Shown piece by piece: positions 16,660-24,809 of a stretch of 64,000 nt of DNA (position 1 is the first letter of the stretch; each line of letters opens with the position of its first letter). The DNA comes from Hyphomicrobiales bacterium (GTDB taxonomy: Bacteria; Pseudomonadota; Alphaproteobacteria; Rhizobiales; Beijerinckiaceae), in assembly GCA_027488155.1 (NCBI GenBank), contig JAIYCE010000098.1, positions 1 through 64,000 of the forward strand. The letters are read 5' to 3'. The position numbers and the translations under genes are program-made. Under the pieces are notes generated by a model. It searched no databases. It saw only the letters and a program-made list of their open reading frames with translations, and was not told where the DNA came from.

Positions 16660-17265
16660 TCAAAGAGACGGCGTCGCCCATGGTCGCGCCTGCGCGTCAT
16701 GCGCTACGAAGTCTGCGACCGCTGTGCTATAACTCCGTGTCATGTCGATATCGTCCCAACCATTAAGAAGCTGCGTCTTCCAAACAGGCTCGATCTCGAA
16801 TTCCACCACATGATTGCCGACGCGCAGAATTTGTTGGGCGAGGTCGATGTGAACTAAGCCCCCGCTGCGTAGCATCGAATCGTTCAGGAGCGTTTCGACA
16901 TCGGCTTCGGATATGATGGCTGGCAAAACACCGTTCTTAACAGCGTTCGACGCAAAAATGTCACCGAAACTCGGCGCCAAAATACAGCGAAAACCATAAT
17001 CGGCGAGCGCATAAACCGCCGCCTCACGCGATGAGCCAGAGCCGAAATTGCGGCGTGCAACTAGAATTTGCGCGCCCGCAAAAGCCGGATCGTCGAGACG
17101 AGAGGCTTCGCTTTGGGGATCGACCCGAAGATCGTGGAGCAGGAAAGGACCATAGCCTTCAGTGCGTGGCCTTTTCATGAAACGTGCGGGGATCAACTGG
17201 TCGGTGTCGACATTGGCGAGCGCAAGCGGAATGGCGCGGCTCTCGACGATTGTCAGTGGTGTCAT
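16660..17265 (-). CDS. LeuD-like small subunit of an aconitase-family hydro-lyase
   Basis: A 201-residue protein with the swivelling domain of isopropylmalate isomerase small subunits: NVDTDQLIPARFM near 18-30 and NFGSGSSREAAVYALADYGF at 73-92. In bona fide LeuD the second motif usually reads GxGSSREHAPWAL; here H-A-P-W is replaced by A-A-V-Y, suggesting another substrate. It overlaps leuC-like by 4 bases. The same family includes maleate, citraconate and dimethylmaleate hydratases. Position beside two GntR regulators and lyase genes supports a catabolic role rather than leucine synthesis; that is inference. Confidence 0.82.
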   Translation of the reverse strand: MTPLTIVESRAIPLALANVDTDQLIPARFMKRPRTEGYGPFLLHDLRVDPQSEASRLDDPAFAGAQILVARRNFGSGSSREAAVYALADYGFRCILAPSFGDIFASNAVKNGVLPAIISEADVETLLNDSMLRSGGLVHIDLAQQILRVGNHVVEFEIEPVWKTQLLNGWDDIDMTRSYSTAVADFVAHDAQARPWATPSL

Positions 17266-18674
17266 GGCGCACGCCCTTCAAGCAAAGGCCGCATATCAGT
17301 GAGATGACCGGTAATGGCTGCCGCAGCCACCATTGCGGGTGACATTAAATGCGTGCGCGCACCCTGCCCCTGTCGGCCTTTGAAATTACGATTTGTGGTA
17401 GACGCGCAACGCTCTCCCGCAGGTACGAGATCGCCATTCATGCCAACGCACATGGAGCAACCGGAATCGACCCATTCGAGCCCGGCATCCCGAAAGACCC
17501 GATCGAGCCCTTCTTCTTCCGCCTGTTTCTTCACCGTCGCCGAACCCGGCGACACCAACCCCGGCACTATAGCCCGGCGACCTGCGAGAATAGCCGCAGC
17601 AGCCCGCAAGTCTTCGATGCGGCTATTGGTGCAGGAACCGATGAAGACGCGATCGATGCGGATGTCGGTTAGCTTCATGCCGGGGGAAAGCCCCATATAG
17701 GTGAGGGCATCGCGCGCGGCCTCGGCGCGGCTCACATCCAAGATCAGTTTGGGATCGGGCACGGTAGAGCTAATCGGCAAGGCTTGCTCCGGACTAACGC
17801 CCCATGTGACGACGGGCGCAATCTCAGATCCATCAATGACGACTTCGCGGTCAAAGGCAGCATCGCGATCGGAGGCTAGCTGACGCCAATCGATCACTGC
17901 GCGTGCAAACGCTTCGCCCTTTGGCGCAAAAGGACGTCCGCGCAAAAATGCGAATGTGATTTCATCGGGTGCCACGAGACCAAGGCGGCCACCCGATTCA
18001 ATCGACAGATTGCAAAGTGTAAGGCGACCTTCCATCGACAGCGCACGCACCACCGGCCCGGCATATTCAATCGCGTGGCCACGCGCGCCATCGGCACCTA
18101 CTTGCGCAATGAAGGTGAGCGCAATGTCCTTGGCTGTCGAACCAGGCGGCAATGCTCCTTCGACGCGCACGCGCATCCGCTTCGGCCGCTTTTGCCAGAG
18201 CGTCTGCGTCATCATCACATGGGCAACCTCGGACGCACCGATGCCGAAGGCGTAAGCGCCAAATGCGCCATGCGTCGAGGTGTGGCTATCGCCGCAGACA
18301 ATCGTGAGGCCGGGCAGCGTCAGCCCTTGCGCCGGGACGGTGACGTGGACGATGCCTTGGCGTGGATCGTCGAGACCGAACAGCGCAATGCCATGCTCGG
18401 TCGTATTCTCCACAAGCTGATCGACCATGCGGCGGATGTCAGGTGCGATTGCCTCGCGATTGCGGGTCGGCACGTAATGATCGGCCACACCGAAGGTGAG
18501 ATCGGGACGCGTGACTTTCGCGCCACGTCTGCGGACCTGATCGAAAGCATGGAACGAGCCTTCATGGAGCAGATGCCGATCAATCCAAAGCAGTGTCTGG
18601 CCATCTTCTCGCGTGGCGATAGCATGGGCGTCCCAGATCTTGTCGATGATGGTGCGGGGGGCAGAACTCATCAC
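17262..18674 (-). CDS. LeuC-like large subunit of an aconitase-family hydro-lyase
   Basis: A 470-residue [4Fe-4S] hydro-lyase large subunit. The cluster ligands are Cys348 (GSCTNSR), Cys406 and Cys409 (SGCSMCVGMN). CGDSHTSTHGAFGAYAFGIG at 127-146 is the conserved active-site stretch. Family members add water to, or isomerise, unsaturated dicarboxylates (isopropylmalate, citraconate, maleate, dimethylmaleate). It is co-transcribed with the small subunit and divergent from a HutC-type GntR gene with an 86-base gap carrying inverted repeats. A housekeeping leuC role cannot be excluded without knowing whether another copy exists. Confidence 0.88.
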   Translation of the reverse strand: MMSSAPRTIIDKIWDAHAIATREDGQTLLWIDRHLLHEGSFHAFDQVRRRGAKVTRPDLTFGVADHYVPTRNREAIAPDIRRMVDQLVENTTEHGIALFGLDDPRQGIVHVTVPAQGLTLPGLTIVCGDSHTSTHGAFGAYAFGIGASEVAHVMMTQTLWQKRPKRMRVRVEGALPPGSTAKDIALTFIAQVGADGARGHAIEYAGPVVRALSMEGRLTLCNLSIESGGRLGLVAPDEITFAFLRGRPFAPKGEAFARAVIDWRQLASDRDAAFDREVVIDGSEIAPVVTWGVSPEQALPISSTVPDPKLILDVSRAEAARDALTYMGLSPGMKLTDIRIDRVFIGSCTNSRIEDLRAAAAILAGRRAIVPGLVSPGSATVKKQAEEEGLDRVFRDAGLEWVDSGCSMCVGMNGDLVPAGERCASTTNRNFKGRQGQGARTHLMSPAMVAAAAITGHLTDMRPLLEGRAP

Positions 18675-18700
18675 TTTGTATCGCGGACTTCTCTTGACCA

Positions 18701-18729
18701 GTCTAATTTGTACTCTAACCTAGACAAAT
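18701..18729. promoter_or_regulatory. Inverted repeats in the leuC-like / gntR divergent promoter
   Basis: Two nested inverted repeats: ATTTGT (18706-18711) with ACAAAT (18724-18729), 12-base spacer, and GTCTA (18701-18705) with TAGAC (18721-18725). They sit midway between divergent starts, next to a TTGACC (18694) that could be a plus-strand -35 element. This is the expected place for the HutC-type regulator to bind and control both directions. Confidence 0.5.
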
Positions 18730-18760
18730 ATAAGTTCGTTCTCCAGTCAATCCAGAGTCC

Positions 18761-19516
18761 ATGGAAAGCTCCAAAGCCCGCCAAATCTACCTCGTCCTGC
18801 GCGACCGGATTGCGGGCGGCCATTATGCCGACAAAGCGCCCCTGCCTGTCGAGCAAGATTTGGCAGCCGAGCATGGCGTATCCCGCGCCACTGTGCGGCG
18901 GGCGCTGGCGGCGTTGGAAGAGGAAAGCCTCATCACAAGGCGGCAGGGCTCTGGCACCTTCGTCTCGCTCGATGGCAAGCCAAGACCGATCGCGGCGGAT
19001 TTCTCCGATGCGCTCGCCCATCTCACTGCCATGGGCCGGGCCACCAGCGTGCAGCTCTTGGCCTTCGGCTATGAGGAAGCCCCCGCGACCGTGGCCGATG
19101 CGCTGGGGCTTTCGCCTGGCGCGCTGGTGCAGCGTTCGGTGCGTGTGCGCGCGATCGAAGGCGCGCCTTTTTCTTATCTCACAACCTATGTACCGGAGGC
19201 GGTCGGCCGCACCTATGCAGAAGCCGATCTTGCCAGCAAACCGTTGCTCGCACTCCTCGAACGCTCGGGCCATACGCTCGCACGGGCGACCCAATCGGTC
19301 GGCGCGCAACTGGCCGCGCCCGATGTTGCAGCTGCTCTCGATATCGAAACAGGCTCTGCACTCATCGCGCTGACGCGGACCGTCTTCGATGAAGCTGGAC
19401 GTGGAATCGAACATCTCGCCGCGCTTTATCGACCCGATCGCTATGTCTTCCGCATGGAATTGCAACGCGATCGCTCCGGTGCGCGCTGGTCTCCCGCTTT
19501 GAGGAATGAGGCATGA
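18761..19516 (+). CDS. GntR-family transcriptional regulator, HutC subfamily
   Basis: A 251-residue regulator. An N-terminal winged helix-turn-helix (about 1-70; LPVEQDLAAEHGVSRATVRR, then RRQGSGTFV) is followed by a UTRA ligand-binding domain (about 85-235; VRVRAIEGAPFSYLTTYVP). The UTRA domain senses a small pathway compound. Its stop overlaps the lyase start by 4 bases, so it is the first gene of the plus-strand operon, and it is divergent from the hydro-lyase genes. Confidence 0.92.
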   Translation: MESSKARQIYLVLRDRIAGGHYADKAPLPVEQDLAAEHGVSRATVRRALAALEEESLITRRQGSGTFVSLDGKPRPIAADFSDALAHLTAMGRATSVQLLAFGYEEAPATVADALGLSPGALVQRSVRVRAIEGAPFSYLTTYVPEAVGRTYAEADLASKPLLALLERSGHTLARATQSVGAQLAAPDVAAALDIETGSALIALTRTVFDEAGRGIEHLAALYRPDRYVFRMELQRDRSGARWSPALRNEA

Positions 19517-20388
19517 CAGACCCCTCCGATTTTCGCGCACGGCTTCACCGCAAGCCCATCGTGGTGGCGCCCGGCGTGTACGATGCCTTGACGGCCTCTA
19601 TGGTCGAGACTGCCGGATTTGAAGCCTGCTACCTCTCAGGAGCCGCGATTGCCTATACGAAACTGGGACGCCCCGATATCGGACTTGTCTCAATGGCCGA
19701 GGTCGCCGATACGCTCACCCACATTCGCGAGCGCGTTGGGTTGCCCATCGTTGTCGATGCAGACACAGGCTTCGGCAACGCGCTGAATGTGCAGCGTACA
19801 GTGCGCGTGTTCGAACGTGCGGGCGCAACCGCGTTGCAACTTGAAGATCAGACTTTCCCAAAGCGTTGCGGCCATCTGGCCGACAAGGGCGTGATCCCAG
19901 CGGCGGAAATGGCTGGGAAAATCCGCGCCGCTGTCGATGCCCGTGCAAGCGACAAAACCTTGATCGTCGCGCGCACCGATGCCGTTGCGGTTGAGGGTTT
20001 CGAGCGCGCGATTGAGCGGGCGCATCTCTACGCTCAAGCGGGCGCAGACATGCTGTTCATCGAAGCGCCAAAAACACGCGCGGAATTGAAACGCGTCGTC
20101 GATGCCTGCGGAACGAATGTACCACTCATGGCGAATATGGTCGAAGGCGGTATGACGCCGATCGTTCCCGCCCATGAGCTCGATGCGCTCGGTTTTTCCT
20201 TCGTGATCTTTCCGGGCGGTATTGTGCGCGCCATTGCGAAAGCAGCGCAGGATTTCTACGGTATTTTGAAGCGCGACGGTACAACGGATGCCTATCGCGA
20301 CCGCATGTTCGATTTCGCCGGGATCAATGTGCTGTTAGGAACGAGCGCAATTCTCGAACGCGGTAGGACCTATGAGGATAAGGCGTGA
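19513..20388 (+). CDS. Isocitrate lyase/PEP mutase family C-C lyase
   Basis: A 291-residue TIM-barrel enzyme. The Mg-binding motif DADTGFGN is near 75-82, LQLEDQTFPKRCGH near 105-120 contains the catalytic Cys of lyase members (KRCGH), and VARTDA follows near 152. Members cleave 2-hydroxy-acids such as 2-methylisocitrate or 2,3-dimethylmalate into pyruvate or glyoxylate plus an acid; some are oxaloacetate hydrolases. The presence of KRCGH favours a lyase over a phosphonate mutase. Downstream hyuBA and the divergent hydratase suggest it cleaves a hydrated dicarboxylate from the pathway. Exact substrate unknown. Confidence 0.85.
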   Translation: MTDPSDFRARLHRKPIVVAPGVYDALTASMVETAGFEACYLSGAAIAYTKLGRPDIGLVSMAEVADTLTHIRERVGLPIVVDADTGFGNALNVQRTVRVFERAGATALQLEDQTFPKRCGHLADKGVIPAAEMAGKIRAAVDARASDKTLIVARTDAVAVEGFERAIERAHLYAQAGADMLFIEAPKTRAELKRVVDACGTNVPLMANMVEGGMTPIVPAHELDALGFSFVIFPGGIVRAIAKAAQDFYGILKRDGTTDAYRDRMFDFAGINVLLGTSAILERGRTYEDKA

Positions 20389-22130
20389 TGCTTACCACCA
20401 TCGATCCTGTCACGCTCGCGGTTCTTAAAGGGCGACTTGAACAAATTGCCGATGAGATGGATGCGACGCTCTATCGTTCAGCGTTCAACCCAATCATCGC
20501 AGAAGCGCGCGATGCCTGCCACGGGCTCTATCATGCCGAAACGGGCGCGACGCTCGTGCAAGGCACGACTGGCCTGCCCATTTTTGTCGGCGCGATGGCT
20601 TTTGCGGTGAAAGCTGTGATCGACAAGGTTAAGCGCGAAGGCGGGCTTGAAGAGGGCGACATCTTTCTTTTCAACGATCCTTATGAAGGCGGCACGCATC
20701 TCAACGATTTTCGTCTCGTGCAGCCGATTTTCCGCAACGAAAAACTCTTCTGCTGGCTCGCATCGGTTGGTCATTGGCTCGATATTGGTGGTAATGTGCC
20801 GGGAGGTTTCAATGCACGCGCGACTGAAAGCTTTCAGGAAGGCGTGCGGATTCCGCCGATCAAGCTCGCATCAAAGGGTGTCATCAATCAGGACATTCTT
20901 GCCATTCTGGCGGCAAACAGCCGCGTGCCACAATCGAATTATGGCGATCTTAACGGGCAGCTGAATGCGCTCGATCTTGGTACCAAGCGGCTGAACGAAT
21001 TGCTCGACACCTATGGTGACGCAATTGTACTGGGTGCGCTTGATGCATTCACGCAGCGTGCCGAAACGCTCATGCGCGAGACTATCGCGGAATTACCTGA
21101 CGGCATTTATGCTTTCGAAGATCGGCTCGACAATGATGGCGTCGTTGACGAGCCTTTGACCATTGCGCTTGATCTGACGATCAAGGGTGACCGGATGAAA
21201 CTCGATTTTTCGCGCTCATCTGCACCCTGTGCGGGGCCACTCAATATTGCACGTTCAACAGCAGTCGCATGTTGCTATGTCGCACTCAAGCATGTTTTCA
21301 CCGATGTACCTGCAAATGCTGGCTGTCTGGCACCGATCGAATTCATCATTCCAGATACAACGCTGCTGGGCGTCTCGCCGCCGAAACCCGTGGGTGGCTA
21401 CACCGAGACGATTTTGCGTGTGATCGGTGTTGTGTTCGGTGCGCTTGGACAAGCGATGCCAGAACGGGCGACAGCGGCGCCGTTTGGCACCATCAATGCG
21501 CTTTCCATTGCAGGGCATCGCAGCGATGGCAGTCGCTATGTGATGTTCTCTTTCTTCGGCGGTGGGCTCGGCGGCAATCCAGAAACCGACGGTCTCAACC
21601 ATGGCAACAATCCGATTTCGATGGCGACAATTCCGCCGGCCGAAATTCTCGAGGCGTCTTACCCGGTGATGTTCACGCAGTGGGCTTTGCGCCCTGATAG
21701 TGCCGGCGCGGGCCTGCATCGGGGCGGCCTTGGCGCGATCTACGAAATCGAATCGCTCGCACCCACTGGCGCAGATGTATTCCTGCTTGGCGAGCGTGGG
21801 AGATTCGCGCCGTTCGGCGTCAATGGCGGCCAGCCCGCTGCGCTCAACCAATTCCACTGGCAAACGGATGAGGGCGAGAAGACGCCGCCCATGGCGTCGA
21901 AAATTACCGATGTGAAGATCAAGCAGGGTCAGCGGGTAAGGCTCGAAACGCCCGGCGGTGGCGGTTGGGGCTTCCCTCTAACGCGCGACCCTGAGCGTGT
22001 CGCGCGTGATGTGCGGCTCGGTTATATCAGTGCCGCTGCTGCACGCACCGCTTATGGCGTAATCGTCAGTGCCGATGGCACGCTTGATGAAGTCGCCACG
22101 CACGCTCTGCGCAAGGAGACAGCGGCATGA
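20388..22130 (+). CDS. hyuB: Hydantoinase/oxoprolinase B subunit (HyuB)
   Basis: A 580-residue HyuB-family subunit. Characteristic sequence is seen: DPVTLAVLKGRLEQIADEMD at the start, GDIFLFNDPYEGGTHLNDF near 90-108, and GGGGWGFPLTRDPERVARDV near the C-terminus. With HyuA it forms an ATP-dependent cyclic-amide hydrolase acting on hydantoins, N-methylhydantoin, 5-oxoproline or related rings. The ATG at 20388 overlaps the lyase stop by one base; GTG at 20385 is the other possible start. It overlaps hyuA by 4 bases. Confidence 0.9.
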   Translation: MLTTIDPVTLAVLKGRLEQIADEMDATLYRSAFNPIIAEARDACHGLYHAETGATLVQGTTGLPIFVGAMAFAVKAVIDKVKREGGLEEGDIFLFNDPYEGGTHLNDFRLVQPIFRNEKLFCWLASVGHWLDIGGNVPGGFNARATESFQEGVRIPPIKLASKGVINQDILAILAANSRVPQSNYGDLNGQLNALDLGTKRLNELLDTYGDAIVLGALDAFTQRAETLMRETIAELPDGIYAFEDRLDNDGVVDEPLTIALDLTIKGDRMKLDFSRSSAPCAGPLNIARSTAVACCYVALKHVFTDVPANAGCLAPIEFIIPDTTLLGVSPPKPVGGYTETILRVIGVVFGALGQAMPERATAAPFGTINALSIAGHRSDGSRYVMFSFFGGGLGGNPETDGLNHGNNPISMATIPPAEILEASYPVMFTQWALRPDSAGAGLHRGGLGAIYEIESLAPTGADVFLLGERGRFAPFGVNGGQPAALNQFHWQTDEGEKTPPMASKITDVKIKQGQRVRLETPGGGGWGFPLTRDPERVARDVRLGYISAAAARTAYGVIVSADGTLDEVATHALRKETAA

Positions 22131-24187
22131 GCGCAAACGGCAAGATCATTGGCGTCGATGTCGGCGGCACGTTCACCGATCTGTTCTTCTTTGACGAAAA
22201 AGAACGGCGCTTCCAGACCGCAAAAGTGCCATCCAATCGCGGCGATGAAGCAGTTGGTTTTCTCGATGGTCTCAAAACTCTCGGTACCATCGCCGATTTC
22301 TCCTCCATCGTGCATGGTACGACCGTCGGCACCAATGCACTGCTTGAGCGAAAAGGTGCGCGCACTGGGCTTATCACGACGCGCGGCTTTCGCGATGTGC
22401 TTGAGATGCGTCGCCGCGACAGGCCGAAGACATGGGGTTTGTGGGGTGAGTTTATTCCCATCATAGACCGCGATCTCCGGCTAGAAGTCGACGAACGCGT
22501 TTTGGCGGACAGCAAGATACGAACGCCCGTCGATAGCGCAGCGGTCCAAGATGCGGCCCGTCAATTGATTGCAAAAGGCGCACAGGCCGTCGCAGTATTC
22601 TTCATCAATGCCTATGCCAATGATGAGAATGAGAAACGAGCGGTCGAAGCCGTGCGCGCGATCTGGCCGAATGAGGATGTCGTCGCATCCTCTGAAATCC
22701 TACCGGAGATCCGCGAATTCGAACGCGTCTCGACGACGGCGCTCAATGCCTATTTGCAGCCCATCGTTGGCTCCTATCTCGGCAAATTACAAGACGCGCT
22801 CGATGGCGAAGGTTTTAAAGGAACCTTCCACATCGTGCAATCGAATGGCGGCGTGATGTCGACCAAGACGGCACGCCGCCTCCCTGTCAGGACGGCGCTG
22901 TCGGGACCGGCCGCAGGGGTGATTGCTGCGGCAGAAATTGCTAAGGCGGCAGGCTTCCCAAATGTCATCACAGGTGATCTCGGCGGCACATCTTTCGACG
23001 TGTCGCTGATTGCCGATGGCCGCTCCGTCCTCGCAGCGCAGACCACCATCGATTTCGGCCTCGTCATTCGTACGCCCATGATCGAAATTTCGACCATCGG
23101 CGCTGGCGGCGGCTCCATCGCACATGTCGACAAGGGTGGCTTGTTGCAGGTGGGACCGGAAAGCGCGGGCTCGCGGCCCGGGCCGGTTTGCTATGGGCAG
23201 GGCAATGACAGGCCCACACTCACGGACGCAAATGTCGTCCTCGGTCGCATCAATGCGGATCGGCCGATTGGCGGTAAGCTTGCGCGGCTCGATGTCGAAG
23301 CAGCGAAAGCTGCCATCGAAAAGCATGTTGCCAAACCGCTCGGCATCGACGCGATGGCGGCAGCTGAAGCGATTGTGCGCATAGCTAACGCCCGGATGGC
23401 GGGCGCGATCCGTCTTGTCTCGATTGAGCGCGGGCACGACCCATCGCATTTTGCCCTCATGCCTTTTGGCGGTGGCGGCGCACTGCATGCCGGCGCGTTG
23501 GTGCAGGATGTCGGCTTGCAATCAGCCTTGGTGCCGCGTTTCCCGGGAATCACCTCGGCGCTTGGCTGCGTGATCGCCGATCTTCGGCACGATCAGGTCC
23601 GCACTGTCAATCTGATGCTCGATACGCTCGATGTCGCCGCACTTGACCGGCTGATGGTCAATGAAGGCCTTGCAGCCGAACGCATCGTTGCGGATTCAGG
23701 CGTTGCCGTCGAACGTATCGACATCGTCTATGAGCTCGACATGCACTATATGGGGCAAACGCACACGATTGCCGTGCCGCTCCCGGTCACGCTCAAAGAT
23801 GGCACGACCGGAATTAGTGCCGAGACGATCCGCGCCGCATTCGAAAACGCCTATCGCGCCTCGTTCAGTCGCCTACTGCCGGGAATCGCAATGCGCATCG
23901 TTACGCTGAGAACGGCTGCGATTGGCCGCCGCCCCTCTTTCGATCTTGCCGCATTGGCACCGCCGCCGGGTGCGACGCGCGAGTCGGCAGCACGCGGAAC
24001 GCGCCCGATTTGGTTTGGCACGGGCTGGCAGGATGCGCGTATTTGGTCGCGCCTCGATCTGCCCATCGGAGCTATTCTCGAAGGACCTGCGGTTTTGGAG
24101 CAGCCTGACGCCACCACCATTGTCGACCCGGGACTAACGGCGCGCGTCGATACGCTGGGCAATGTAATCTTGGAGCGCAAAGCATGA
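22127..24187 (+). CDS. hyuA: Hydantoinase/oxoprolinase A subunit (HyuA)
   Basis: A 686-residue HyuA-family subunit with the actin-like ATPase fold. The phosphate-binding motif is GVDVGGTFTDLFFFD (8-22); HGTTVGTNALLERKGARTGL near 62-82 and NVITGDLGGTSFDVSLI near 280 are the family hallmarks. It phosphorylates the carbonyl of the ring so the amide bond can be hydrolysed. The protein is complete, with the C-terminal SHS2-like tail ending TRVDTLGN-like sequence. It overlaps hyuB and the isochorismatase-fold gene by 4 bases each, so the three products probably act in sequence. Confidence 0.92.
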   Translation: MSANGKIIGVDVGGTFTDLFFFDEKERRFQTAKVPSNRGDEAVGFLDGLKTLGTIADFSSIVHGTTVGTNALLERKGARTGLITTRGFRDVLEMRRRDRPKTWGLWGEFIPIIDRDLRLEVDERVLADSKIRTPVDSAAVQDAARQLIAKGAQAVAVFFINAYANDENEKRAVEAVRAIWPNEDVVASSEILPEIREFERVSTTALNAYLQPIVGSYLGKLQDALDGEGFKGTFHIVQSNGGVMSTKTARRLPVRTALSGPAAGVIAAAEIAKAAGFPNVITGDLGGTSFDVSLIADGRSVLAAQTTIDFGLVIRTPMIEISTIGAGGGSIAHVDKGGLLQVGPESAGSRPGPVCYGQGNDRPTLTDANVVLGRINADRPIGGKLARLDVEAAKAAIEKHVAKPLGIDAMAAAEAIVRIANARMAGAIRLVSIERGHDPSHFALMPFGGGGALHAGALVQDVGLQSALVPRFPGITSALGCVIADLRHDQVRTVNLMLDTLDVAALDRLMVNEGLAAERIVADSGVAVERIDIVYELDMHYMGQTHTIAVPLPVTLKDGTTGISAETIRAAFENAYRASFSRLLPGIAMRIVTLRTAAIGRRPSFDLAALAPPPGATRESAARGTRPIWFGTGWQDARIWSRLDLPIGAILEGPAVLEQPDATTIVDPGLTARVDTLGNVILERKA

Positions 24188-24798
24188 AGCACGATATTCC
24201 CGCCACGCGCACCGCGCTGCTCATCGTCGATCTACAAAATGATTTCCTTGATCCCAAGGGCGCCTATGGTCGTGCGGGACAAAGCGCACCGGCCATTGCT
24301 GGGCTGCCTGAGAAAATCAAACCGCTCGCTAACGCTTTGCGACGCAAGGGCGGATGGATCGTCTCAACGCAATTCACGCTCGTGCCGGCCAAGGGTGGAG
24401 AGCCCCTGATCTCGCCGCATCTCAAGCAATTACGACCCTTCCTCAAGAAGGGCGATTTCATGCCGGGCAGCTGGGGGCATCAACTGGTCGATGTGTTGCA
24501 GCCTGCCGATCTCGTCGTCGAGAAAATCGCTTATTCTGCCTTCTACATGACGCGCATGGAATGGGTGCTGCGTAAGACCGGCATCGAGAAACTCTATGTC
24601 TGCGGCATCGTCACCAATGGTGGTGTCGCCTCAACCGTGCGCGATTGCCATGTGCGCGACTTCGAGACCGTGGTGCTTGAAGATGGCTGTGCGGCCTTCA
24701 ACGACGAGACACACAAAACTGCAATCGACGCATTGCGACCTGTCTCGCCGGTGATGAAGATTGCGGATGCGATGAAGGAAATCGAAGCGCTCGCCTGA
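24184..24798 (+). CDS. Isochorismatase-fold protein with Gly in place of the catalytic Cys
   Basis: A 204-residue cysteine-hydrolase-fold protein. Asp16 (LLIVDLQNDF) and Lys114 (VVEKIAYSAFY) of the usual triad are present, but the nucleophile position reads TNGGVASTVRD, with Gly147 where amidases have Cys (xCVxxTAxDA). EntB-type isochorismatases also have Gly there and cleave vinyl ethers without a nucleophile. Hyu operons often encode N-carbamoylsarcosine amidase of this fold, so an amidase was expected. Either the chemistry differs, another residue serves, or it is not catalytic. It is otherwise intact and in frame. The stop abuts that of the converging gene. Confidence 0.85.
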   Translation: MKHDIPATRTALLIVDLQNDFLDPKGAYGRAGQSAPAIAGLPEKIKPLANALRRKGGWIVSTQFTLVPAKGGEPLISPHLKQLRPFLKKGDFMPGSWGHQLVDVLQPADLVVEKIAYSAFYMTRMEWVLRKTGIEKLYVCGIVTNGGVASTVRDCHVRDFETVVLEDGCAAFNDETHKTAIDALRPVSPVMKIADAMKEIEALA

Positions 24799-24809
24799 TC
24801 AGGCGAGCG
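24788..24809. repeat. 22-bp perfect palindrome at the junction of two converging operons
   Basis: The core GCTCGCCTGATCAGGCGAGC (24789-24808), extended by one pair on each side, is a perfect palindrome centred on TGA|TCA, the two abutting stop codons. Both proteins end in ...LA. As RNA it folds in either direction, so it may stop or protect both transcripts, but it has no T-run. Confidence 0.9.

Noticed and set aside
16660-18674. Plain leucine biosynthesis leuCD
   Set aside because: Kept only as an alternative: the small-subunit loop differs, leuB is absent, and the neighbours are catabolic genes with a divergent GntR regulator.
18075-19373. 432-codon plus-strand frame
   Set aside because: It spans antisense of leuC-like and an out-of-frame part of gntR; both real genes have strong family motifs.
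24184-24798. Pseudogene call for the isochorismatase-fold gene
   Set aside because: The catalytic Cys is missing, but the frame, length, start coupling and other active-site residues are intact, so a changed function is more likely than decay.
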